The position numbers and the translations under genes are program-made. A DNA stretch of 64,000 bases, from NCBI GenBank assembly GCA_021773175.1, contig JAJFKO010000043.1, forward strand, positions 1 through 64,000, in the 5' to 3' direction. Positions 29,671 to 39,800 of the stretch are shown here, piece after piece. The notes beneath the pieces are model-generated. The model did not search any database and had not been told where the DNA came from. It saw only the letters and a program-made list of their open reading frames with translations. Source of the stretch: Gammaproteobacteria bacterium (lineage in GTDB: Bacteria; Pseudomonadota; Gammaproteobacteria; JAJFKO01). Every line of letters begins with the position of its first letter. The first letter of the stretch is position 1.

Positions 29671-30762
29671 TTATATATTTTTCTTATATACATCTTTACC
29701 AAAGTTTTTAATGGCTGTTAACATGAAATTTTTTGCTTTTGTTAATTCTTCTTGATCTGTTTCTGATAAGCCAAACATGATATTTAAATTGATGGTAATA
29801 CTGGTGGACAGATTGTCGCGATAATGTTGCTGCATAGTTTCTTTTATCTGCTGTTTTAATATTAAATTAACATTCAATAATAAATCGGCTTTATCTTCAG
29901 TTTGGTCAAGGTGAATCATATCAAGCGCGTAATCATTTCGAGCTTTATTAAAAGCACTTAAAATATTACTAAACTTATTAGCTTTAACATAAGATGAGGG
30001 TTCATTGTCACTAAGATAGCGCTCAGAGATTTTCGCCATTTTTTTAATGTGCTCATCAATATGTTTTATAAAGTCGTCTTCTTGTATGAAATCTAATCTT
30101 CTTTTTAATTCAGAATGATCATTTGTGAATTTATCTGCAAGTAATAACGTTAGATTGCAGTCTTCTTGATTAAAATTTAATGCATCTGCATTTTTTATTA
30201 TAAAGTCAGCAATATCTTGGAATGATGTATCTATTTTATGAATGGCATGGAAAATACTTAAACTCTGGCTGGTGAAATGGGTTAAATTAAATTTCTCAGC
30301 AGTACCATTTTTGCCGATGATAGGTGCAATGTTCAAGCGTTGTTGTGGATTAATTAATACATAACGAAATAAATTAGTAACTTTATTGGCAAGCGGGATC
30401 AATAAGAAGCTTTCTACTATCGCCAAATCATGTAGCTTACAAAATAGTGTTTGCTCGGTAACAAGCATATCAAAAAAAGCCAATATCACATCTCTTACGG
30501 GAATAGTCGTTTGTTCGATATTTGCAAAGCGTTCTTGAATCGCCATGAATTGTTGTAATTTTAAAAAGTCAAGTTGAGTGATATCCGCAAAAAAATCATG
30601 GTATAAGTCAAGAAATTGAATAACAGGTTCCGCATCTTCTGGTTTTATAGTTAACAAAGCATATAGATGTTCTTGTGCTAAGGTAAAGTTTGTTAAAGAA
30701 CGCTCGACTTTGGCATAGCTTTCTAAATGTTTATCAAAAAGTTTCTTTAATTTCTCGTTCAT
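29671..30762 (-). CDS. Unknown helical protein (363 residues)
   Basis: No family is recognised. The protein is predicted by eye to be mostly helical, with no signal peptide or membrane helix, many Lys/Glu/Asp/Leu residues and a hydrophobic stretch near residue 130 that is too broken for a membrane helix. It overlaps the preceding gene by 4 bases (ATGA type), so the two are probably translated together and may form a complex. It ends 9 bases before rpiA. Confidence 0.7.
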   Translation of the reverse strand: MNEKLKKLFDKHLESYAKVERSLTNFTLAQEHLYALLTIKPEDAEPVIQFLDLYHDFFADITQLDFLKLQQFMAIQERFANIEQTTIPVRDVILAFFDMLVTEQTLFCKLHDLAIVESFLLIPLANKVTNLFRYVLINPQQRLNIAPIIGKNGTAEKFNLTHFTSQSLSIFHAIHKIDTSFQDIADFIIKNADALNFNQEDCNLTLLLADKFTNDHSELKRRLDFIQEDDFIKHIDEHIKKMAKISERYLSDNEPSSYVKANKFSNILSAFNKARNDYALDMIHLDQTEDKADLLLNVNLILKQQIKETMQQHYRDNLSTSITINLNIMFGLSETDQEELTKAKNFMLTAIKNFGKDVYKKNI

Positions 30763-31673
30763 TGCCGACCTCCTAAGCGTGGTCGCACAGTTTTATTGTC
30801 GCCATTGTCACTTGGCTTGAAAAGCTCAAGTAGCGTTTTGAATAATTCTGGTAATGTTTCGAAATCAACTGGTGCTTGCAGCGCCTCTCCATTTGGCATA
30901 GTCACGGGACTGTAAACTTTATTAATTATGTTATTAAAAATTTGCTCTAACTGTCTTTGATGTGAGATTAAGCTAAGATGACTTCTAAATAACTTTATTA
31001 ATTGTCGAGCATTGGCTGTACTGCGACCGATATCTGTTTTATAAACCATTGCCGCAAGACTTTCATGTTGTTGTAAAAAAGGCCTCATATTACTATAGCG
31101 TTTTATAACATAAAGCTCAGTCAGGTGTATGGCTGCGTAATACAAATCTGTTGTTTGGTACTCTTTAGCTTTAATTTTTGATTTATGTAGTCGCGCTTTA
31201 TGTTGATGTTCCATAATTTCTTGAACTGAATCAAAATGTATAGGGCCGTTATGAGTTAGAGTTAGCATTTGTTGGTTTTCTAAGAGTAATTGCTGGTAGC
31301 CAGTAGTATTCATTGGAATATATAAATGTGTGAACTCTTGGCCCTGTTGTAACATGTCTTCGTGGTTATAACCAAAATTAGCGCGCAATATAATTAATAA
31401 ACGATGTTTTAAAAATTGATTAATAACACTTTGTGCCTGCTCATAAAGAAATTCATCGAGTTTTAGGCGATCATCCGGATCAATCTGTGTTAATGCAAAT
31501 TGCAATTCTTTAGCTGAGAGCATATCAATATAGTTGGCTTTATGTTGACTATGTAATTCGATTAACTCAGCTGAAGTTTGTGAGCGCAATAATTCACTGA
31601 CTTGATTTTCTAAAAAATAGTCTATTTCATTTTTTATGATTGTATATAAAGTATTATTTTCAAAAAATGCCAT
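30759..31673 (-). CDS. Unknown helical protein (304 residues)
   Basis: No family is recognised. It is soluble and helix-rich, with a His/Lys-rich middle (HQHKARLHKSKIKAKEYQ) and a basic tail ending RPRLGGRQ. It starts 11 bases after the fre-like gene and its stop overlaps the start of the next unknown gene by 4 bases. The pair sits between fre and rpiA, where E. coli has no such genes. Confidence 0.7.
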   Translation of the reverse strand: MAFFENNTLYTIIKNEIDYFLENQVSELLRSQTSAELIELHSQHKANYIDMLSAKELQFALTQIDPDDRLKLDEFLYEQAQSVINQFLKHRLLIILRANFGYNHEDMLQQGQEFTHLYIPMNTTGYQQLLLENQQMLTLTHNGPIHFDSVQEIMEHQHKARLHKSKIKAKEYQTTDLYYAAIHLTELYVIKRYSNMRPFLQQHESLAAMVYKTDIGRSTANARQLIKLFRSHLSLISHQRQLEQIFNNIINKVYSPVTMPNGEALQAPVDFETLPELFKTLLELFKPSDNGDNKTVRPRLGGRQ

Positions 31674-31684
31674 AGTATTCCTGT

Positions 31685-32395
31685 TTAAACATAATCTGTT
31701 TCGAGAGCATCAGAATGCATATTAACGCGATTAAAACTGTGCTGTTCAAATAACTCCAATGCCGTTGTTATCATGGCAAATGGACCGGCTGCATAAATTT
31801 GTACATGGCGTAAATCTGGATAAGTTTTTACGACAGCTTGATGAACGCGTCCTAATTGGCCTTTCCAGTTTGGAGAAGATTCTTCCAATACTGGTGTATA
31901 AGCGAAGTTATTATGCCGTTGTTGCCAGCTTGTCGCAAGCCCATGACAATAAAGATCATCTAGGGTTTTTGCTCCCCAAAATAAATGTAATGGTCGTTGA
32001 TCGTCTTCAATAAATGCTTGTTCAATTATGGCTTTAATTGGTGCAAAACCAGTACCGCCAGCTAATAGAATAATAGGGTATTGATGAATTGGCTGATAAA
32101 TGCATTTACCATACGGGCCGTTAAGCTTCAGTGTTGAGTGTTCAGTAATATGAGCGATGAGCTTCTGTGTGTAGTCGTTATCAGTATAGTGTTGGATATG
32201 TAGCTCAATGTTATGTTTTTCATTGGGCGCATTAGCAATAGAGAATGGTCGTGGCTCCCATTCTGGTAATAGAATTTGCAGGTATTGCCCCGCTTGGTAA
32301 TTAAATTGTGCAGAATCACGAGCAGATAATAATACTTGATAGAGATGCTCGCGTACTGTTGTAACTTGCGTTATATGATACTCGAGCGTTTTCAT
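31685..32395 (-). CDS. fre: NAD(P)H-flavin reductase-like oxidoreductase
   Basis: The 236-residue protein belongs to the ferredoxin-NADP reductase superfamily without a 2Fe-2S domain. RPFSIANAP binds flavin, LLAGGTGFAPIKAI binds the nicotinamide nucleotide and YAAGPFAMI closes the NAD domain. This is the layout of Fre/LuxG, which reduce free flavins. Start ATG 32395 has GGAAAG upstream; the GTG at 32413 lies in a terminator hairpin and is rejected. In E. coli fre is next to ubiD; here ubiD is 9.6 kb away, with foreign-looking genes between. It heads the eight-gene minus-strand run. Confidence 0.88.
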   Translation of the reverse strand: MKTLEYHITQVTTVREHLYQVLLSARDSAQFNYQAGQYLQILLPEWEPRPFSIANAPNEKHNIELHIQHYTDNDYTQKLIAHITEHSTLKLNGPYGKCIYQPIHQYPIILLAGGTGFAPIKAIIEQAFIEDDQRPLHLFWGAKTLDDLYCHGLATSWQQRHNNFAYTPVLEESSPNWKGQLGRVHQAVVKTYPDLRHVQIYAAGPFAMITTALELFEQHSFNRVNMHSDALETDYV

Positions 32396-32412
32396 GAACT
32401 TTCCGACCTTCA

Positions 32413-32440
32413 CAAAAAGGCCTGTTATATTAACAGGCCT
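32413..32440 (-). terminator. Rho-independent terminator of the 32454 gene
   Basis: On the minus strand, AGGCCTGTTA and TAACAGGCCT form a perfect 10-bp stem with a 3-base loop (arms 32418-32427 and 32431-32440), followed by TTTTTG. It is just downstream of the putative outer-membrane protein gene and separates it from fre, which therefore needs its own promoter or read-through. Confidence 0.85.
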
Positions 32441-32453
32441 AGAAAATTTATGG

Positions 32454-33077
32454 TTATGAAAAGCGGCCTAAAGCGATAACAATGGCAGCACCATAGTTAC
32501 TTTCATTAAATTTACTATTTAGATTACCAAATATTTGTAAACCTAAGCCGAAATATTGTCCAAAAGGAAGCCATATTGCTTGAGCTTGGACGGTGGCGCC
32601 ATAGGCTTCAAAGAAATCAAGGGTATTTTTTTCGCGACCTTGGCCGTAGGTTATGCCTGCACCATAGGTCCATATTCCCCATGTTTCGTCATGTACACGA
32701 CTATAAAGCAGACTAATATTTTTCACATACGTGGCTGTGTTGTTATCACTAAAGAAAAAAACAGGAACTTTAAGGTTCTTTTCTTTTTGCACGGTTGTTT
32801 GTTGCAGTGAAAATAGGCTATTACGGTAGCGAAAGTTAAGACTCATTGCTAAGGCTGGCCCTGAATATTTACCCGTACCCCCATAACCTGGATTAAATTC
32901 AACCCAATAGCCTTTTTCTGGCGTACGACTAAAGTTGTAGGTGTGAAAGTTATCTTGATCGGTTTTCCACAATCCAGAATATGGGCTGGCTCCAGCATAG
33001 GCTGTTAAACTGCCACATAAAGAAAAAATAAATAATACAATCAAAGCAATAGAACGCACAGAATATCGTGTACTCAT
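32454..33077 (-). CDS. Putative exported outer-membrane beta-barrel protein
   Basis: The 207-residue protein starts with a signal peptide (MSTRYSVRS, a hydrophobic core, AYAGA cleavage context). The mature part has alternating aromatic/hydrophobic strands, for example KGYWVEFNPGYGG, TWGIWTYGAGITYG and QYFGLGLQIFGNL, as in small outer-membrane barrels. No family was recognised; PagL-like or OmpW-like barrels are alternatives. Start ATG 33077 has GGGGAGAG upstream; a start at 33155 would add 26 residues that spoil the signal peptide. It ends in a strong terminator. Confidence 0.65.
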   Translation of the reverse strand: MSTRYSVRSIALIVLFIFSLCGSLTAYAGASPYSGLWKTDQDNFHTYNFSRTPEKGYWVEFNPGYGGTGKYSGPALAMSLNFRYRNSLFSLQQTTVQKEKNLKVPVFFFSDNNTATYVKNISLLYSRVHDETWGIWTYGAGITYGQGREKNTLDFFEAYGATVQAQAIWLPFGQYFGLGLQIFGNLNSKFNESNYGAAIVIALGRFS

Positions 33078-33874
33078 GATTAATGTCTCTCCCCAGGCTT
33101 GAATATGAACACCATGTTTTATATTCAGATCATGTCGTAAAAAATACTCGGGCATTTTATCTGAAGATGCGACGCTTGGCTAGAAAATTGGCCCGTTGTG
33201 TTTTTGGTGCGGTTAAAAATAGACCGCTTCATGTCGTGCGCTTATTGTTTTATGCTAAGGGTGCTTTGTGAAAGTTTTACAAGACTTACGTTAAACCTCA
33301 ATCTCTTTGTTAATTATGTTGCCTCGACCTTGGCATTTATTGTAAGTCCTGCTTTAAAGAAAAACTCTATCTCGTTTTTTTGAATTTTACTCAAGTCTAA
33401 GTAACGTCTCTCTTTGAATAATAATATCGAGCACGTGCGCAGTGTTTTTCTTTCTTCGTAGCAAGTTTTCTTCTCAAGTTGCAAAAGCATTTTGTGTATA
33501 GATGGTGGCGATTAAAGTAATGTTGTAAATCTGCTTGAGATGGAGTTTGCCGTTTAATTTTTTTATAGTAAAAAATACAAATCAAATACTGCTCCTGCTT
33601 GTGGTTATTATAGTGGTGTATCAAAAATTTTATTCGGCAGAAGGTGGCTTAATAAATTGTAGCGTTGCAATTAACATTACCAATAAAGCATCAACACATG
33701 TTAATTAAAGGCGTCAACATTAATGCGAACCATTATTTTTTTACTTTAATTTAACCAAATGTTTTTTTTATGGGATATTATTTTGTATGATTGATTAGGT
33801 TCTGAATTGATGTGGATTCAGTTCATCTGTTCAGTATAGAAATATGCAGCAATTGACTTTCAAAGGAAAATGCA
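33078..33874. other. 797-base spacer upstream of the giant gene
   Basis: No convincing gene is seen; short open frames lack ribosome sites. It holds a long-form copy of the dispersed repeat (33280-33351) and, from about 33360, AT-rich sequence with T-tracts near 33745 and 33765. The promoters of both the outer-membrane-like gene (minus) and the giant gene (plus) should lie here. Confidence 0.5.
33280..33351. repeat. Dispersed palindromic repeat copy (long form)
   Basis: Left end CAAGACTTACGTTAAACCTC and right end GCCTCGACCTTGGCATTTAT followed by TGTAAGTCCTG. The inner part has no clear symmetry. It closely resembles the 19940 copy. It lies between the divergent outer-membrane-like gene and the giant gene. 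Confidence 0.75.
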
Positions 33875-36800
33875 ATGTATGGCTTTCATGATCTGAAAGA
33901 TATTGATGTTGAGTATAGCTCAGAGCAAATCGCAGCATTATTTTTTGCTATGGTTTCTGATAAGCGATTTCAACAATACGAAGACAGCGTTTATAAAAGG
34001 AGGGACGGCCTTAACAATACTGAAATATTAATATTACCTGTTTTTGATAGCTCAAAGACTTGGTTGCCCATTGATGCGTTGTTTATAACAGGTTGCTTTT
34101 CACAGCTCTATAATTGCTTAGGATTTCTCATCCAAAACTGGGAACGCTTGGATATTAACGCACTAACAAATTTATCGAAAATATTTGCCACACATTTTGC
34201 TAACATAAATAAAGCGGTACTTATACAGCTAACGACTATTCTATATAAAGCTAGTTATGATCTAAAACGGATAAAAGAGCTATTTTACAGCTACCAGCCT
34301 CTTAGCGAATATACTTATAGCAATCCTATGCGTGAAGCTCATACTCTACTTGGTAAGGAGGGAACGAAGCAGGTTAATATTTTTTATCCATATATAGATG
34401 AGAAAGCACGGTTTTTTTTAATTAAGGTACAGTTAACGCAAGAGCCTAGCCAGGTTCAAGTAACATTATCGGTATATAATTATAAAGGTAGTTTATTACC
34501 GAATGAATCAAGTAACAGTTTGCGCAGAGCTATCAAGAAAACCTGGCAGGAGCTTGATGACCCTCGAAAATTAAAATTCTCCAAAACGGAGGTTACAGCA
34601 TTTACTGCAGAAGAATCTGCAAACTGTCCAGAAGGTTGTGCTTCCGTTGCGTTTACTCAATTTCTGAGGGTGCATTTACTAGAGGGTGAGGGTAAAGCTG
34701 ATGTCGTTGCTGTTACTGCAATGGAGACAAGAGCTTATCAAGCTAGAGAAAATGACATAGCGTTACTTGTTTCTACAAACTGTGATAGTAAATTTATTTT
34801 GGCTCTTAGAGAAAAGCTTTTATATGTGCAATACGCTATTGCTTGTAGTGAAGGTTTTATACTGGAGCTCTGTCATATATTACTCGAAATGGCTGAAGTT
34901 GCCATTAGATTACGGGCTTACTCTCGCGCTAGAATATTGTTCCAGCGTATTAAAGAGCATATAAGGGATGATGTAGGTTCTGCTGAAGGAGATGAATACA
35001 TTTTTGCAGATATTCAGCGCAGAGTTGACAACAGAATTGCTGAGTTGAAATTTACAAGAAGTGGAGATGAAAGTTGCAGTGATACTTTACAGTGTTTAGT
35101 TACAGAGCGGGTAAAGCTATCCTTACAGGAACATGTTCAGTTAACACGTGACGTTCAACAACATCTCTCTCCTAACTTCGATGCCTATGCGGAGTTAGTA
35201 TTACATTTGAGGCAATTATTAGAGCGTGAAAGTAATTCTGAACTTAGAGGCATTATTCACCTTATATTAATGAAACTCCGCAGACCAAGCTCCTTAGAAA
35301 TCAATGCGGTTACAAGTTTAATGGGTGAAGCCAGTTTTGATGGTACTCGCAGTAGTGGCTCAAAGTCATTAAGGAATAATCATGTAAAGAAAAATAAGCA
35401 GGAAATGAATACCATTGGTGGAATGCTTATTTATCTGCAAGATGCAGCTGCTATGCTGAAGAAAAGAGATGATAGTTGTTTGCTTGGTGAGTTGTTAGAT
35501 ATTCTTGAAGAACTAATAACGCTATATACAGATACGAAAAAAATAAATCCGTCTGTAGAAAATACATCAGCAAGTGTTGAGGTTCCTGTTGTTTTCAATG
35601 GCAGAGCTGGTTTTATGCGTAGTGACTCCAAAATTTTCGCACTAGACGAAAATGGGAACTTATTAAAAAAGGCAGGAGGCGCAGGGCAATCTGCAATTTT
35701 TTATGTTCCAGGGCTCTATACCAAAGGTGTTTTGCTAACAGCTCCTGCTGGACCAGGTTTTCAAGGTAGTCATGATCTATTTGCGCGCTTGGCATTTGGA
35801 GTAACAACACCGGCTATGCAAGTGATGTTAGTAACACATCCCAATGGACTTAATTATTTATTACAATCTTCTAATGAGATTGAGGGTGTATTATTGCATG
35901 ATTGGTTGAAGTCTCACTCTCCAGAGGAATTAGATCCAGAAGCTGTCATTACTCTTGCTATTTTAAGTGTCATTTTACTTGATGGAGATTTGAAAGCAGA
36001 CAATCTAATTGTCGATAGTGATAATGTTCCTATTAACTTCGATTCTGATATACATGGCAAAGGCAGTAAGGAACAAGCTAAAGCTGGACAGCACTTTAAT
36101 CTTTTTCGAAGTGTTTTACTGTGTTTGCCACAAATGGATTTACCATTGCCTGAACGGATACGACAGCTAATTCTACAACTATCTCCTGAATTACTAATGC
36201 TGCGATGGCTCGCTGCTGTCAATGCTCAGAATGTCAAGCTTGCTAAGCTGCTTGCATACCTTGCTCCAGAGCAAGCTGCCCAATATAGAGATAAGCTAAT
36301 TGTTAGATATTCTACTAAATTTATCTTACATGTTTATCGTTCTCTGAAATTAATGATTAGTCTAGTTGATAGAAATCCTAAAGTTACCGTAAATGATCTA
36401 TTGAGAGAAGTTGATTTAGCTTCTTTCTTACTCTATGAAAATGTTACAAAAAGACATGAATCTGGAGATAGCGCTGAGGATGTTTTAGCAAGAGTTAAGA
36501 CTATTTTTCAGGAAGGTGCAGGAGGTAGTAGTGAGGCTAAGGCAATAGAGAATATTCTTGCTGCTAGTCCATTGGGTAGCAATCCAGAAAGGTTAAATCT
36601 CTTTTTAGAAAATGATTTAGGCGTTATTGGGCTTGATGATGAGCGACAGAGATTGCTTCCTGGAGAGCTAATGGCTGACGCTATTGCTAGCATGGATTTT
36701 GCATTACTTAGTGCTAATGAACTTGGAGTGTTACTTACAACAATAGGCAAGAATGTATTTTTATTATCACGATTAACATTACGATTATGTGAGCGCGTAA

Positions 36801-39800
36801 CGATAGAGCACATAGCTGATATTGTACAGCATGCTGCAAGGTTAACTTTACTACGCTTGGAAGGTCTACATAGCCTACTCGTTGAGGATATTGCTGGACT
36901 ATTAACGGAGAATCCCACCTTAGATATTGAGCTGATGCTTTATGATGCGCGGCTGATACCGCAATATAGAAAGTTAGCTGCTACGCATAGAGGAAGGTTT
37001 GTTTTATTAACCCCTGCTGGTAGTAAATTAGTTTTGTCAAATTTCTTTGCGTGTCAGCAGCAGCATAAGATGTTACCGTTTTTTCTGACTGAGCATACGC
37101 GGCCAAGCGCACTACATTTTTTTATCTATGGAGAAAGCGTTACAGCAGGCAGAGATGTTATCTTTGCAAATACATATATGGTTCATGAGCTAGTAAGACT
37201 TATGTATGGTTCTCAAGAGTATATGTCGCTTAGCAGTCCAAGAGGTCATAGTGAAGCGCAACAAAATGAGTTGCGAGAGAAAGAACTTCAAAGTGCACCG
37301 ATATCAAAAAGAACGACATTCAAAGGTCAACATAGCGCTGAGGAACCTACACGTAATGAAGAAGACATTGCTGCAGCTCCTGTCGTGCCTAAGCGTGATA
37401 GAGAATCACCGGTAACCTCAGAATTCATCAAGGCGTGGTTGCGAATCTTACATCATTTTCATTACGATATTAATATGTTTGATACGACTGGCGTTGCAGC
37501 TATTCATTTAATCGCCGAATATGAATTGGTTGAGCTGTTTAAATTTTTTGTTATTGAGCTTAAAGGCGATGTGCTCCTGACAACAAAGACTAGTCATGAA
37601 AACATTATTCATATTATTTTGCGTTACGGTCAGTGGGAATTGTTAAGGGTAGTGCTAGAGCTTTTACCTGATGAAATAGTTGTTGAATTACTTACAAAAC
37701 AATTTGATGTGTCAGGGTTGGCGCCAATACATCTTGCGGTTCAATCAAAAATAGCATTTGATATTTTATTTGCTACACAAAAAGTTGGTGTTGATTTTAA
37801 TGTGTGTTCAAAACTACGGCTCACACCATTACAGCATGCATTGCAAACAGATTGCGATGAAGGGGTTTATAGCGAGGATAATAAGAGAGCGGTTGTTAGT
37901 AGCCTACTAAAGAAAGGCTTTGATGGACATGGATGCAAATTATCTGAAACAGTTATTGCTACTGCGGAAAGAACTGCTAATGAACTGATGCCTATACTTG
38001 TCGCCCATTATTCAACACATCAATCAGGAGTGAAGAAAAAATCGAATAGAACTGATAAGTCTGGCAATGAAGGGGTGGAAAAATATTGCACAGAGTTGGT
38101 GGGGCTGGCCGATAAGCTTATTACAAACTCAAAAAAAGAAGATAAAGAAACGCGCTTAGAGGCTATCGTTCAAGCAATGGTTTTCTACACAACAATCATA
38201 AGGTGGTATAAGTTAATTGGTTTTAGTCGAGATAGCATTACAGCCGTCAAAACAAAGAGAAATGCGCTTTATCCTAAACTTTTACGAGTATTCTTTACGC
38301 TTGGTGAGATTATTCCTGCTGATAGCTTCAGTCCTGCTGAGCTTTTGTTTTTAAGAGAACGTCAATTAAATAGTTTACGTCAATGTGCTACTAGTAGTAG
38401 TGGGCTAGATAGTGACCTTGTATGTAAGAGTGCTTGGCAAGAGCTATGTCAATTATTAGCCCAAAGTATTACATACAATAGGGGGTTTCTAGGTGAACCA
38501 CCTGGAAGTTTTTCTGTATATGTTCTGCCTGCTGCTGGTATGGATTATTCTAATATCTATTCTAATATAAGGTTTGGGTTTATAGTTGAAAATGGGGCGA
38601 AAGGAAATGGAATACTAGAGCGCTATTTACGCTGCTTGGCGATGTTTGTGCGTTTAGATATTCTGGCTTTAGGTGAAATTTTTGTATTACCCACGGAGTT
38701 TGTTAGTAGTAAAAAATCTGCTTTATGTTTACGCGATCTGCGTCGCGGAATTCGTACTGATCCTAGTGAAATGCTGTTGAGTACTAATGTTCAGGTAGAC
38801 TTGTTAGTTGTTAACAGACAAGACATATTGAATATCTTTAGTCTCAATGAACTTTGGCGAGCTCAATCCTGGTTAGCAAATATGCAGTTACTTACTCATG
38901 ACGGTAAAAATTTTGGTAAACCTGAAGTCGTAAATGATGTTCGAGAGAGTTTGGCTAACAGTATAAGGCTACAAGAATCAACGACAAATTATTTACATGC
39001 ATTATTAGAAGAGTTTCAGCGTGAACTATTTGTCCCAACACAGCTTGATGGTGTTTTTACTAGTGAGCATATATTTTTTCGGTTGCCATTTATTTTACTA
39101 GAGCAGTTATGTGTATGCTTTAAACTTCCTCAAGGAAGTTTTCTTGAAAATATAGATGCATTGCAACATGCCCAGCATTTATCTGCTAGTCTGGCGATAT
39201 TACTTACCACTTATTTAGGTGGGTTTTTAAGTTTTATTACACGATTAAAACTTTTCTATGATGAAGATAAAACGATATTTCTTACCTCAGCACACTCGCT
39301 TGGGAGTAGTGATGTCTTCTCTGCTTCTCAAAAAGGTAAATTATATGTTTGCTCAAAAGCAGATAAGACGGATACTTTGCATTCATATTTAATGTTGAGT
39401 TTTTTCTTATATAAAGCATTAGACGTATTTTTGTTTAAAAATAAAGATGTATTTACCTTGCTTAGTTTCGATAAAGAACGCTTTAGTAAAGCTGCCCGAG
39501 TATTTCCTAGATTTGTCTTTTTAGAAGAGTTAACAGATGTTGATTTCGATGATCGTGAAAGCTTGGTTTTACGTGCTCTAGCTTGTCTGCGTATGCGAGA
39601 GCTTCCTAGCATGCTTGGTTTTATCGAGTCGCTACAGGAAAAAGGTGATGAAAATACAAGGTCCACCACATTATATTTATGGGCTTTGTATTTCATCGAT
39701 ATGAATAATCACATCTCTGCTATAGAAGTTTTAGATGTATTAGCCTCATTGTTAACAGAAACTCTGCAAATGGAACAAGCTAAAAGGGCAACAAAAAAGA

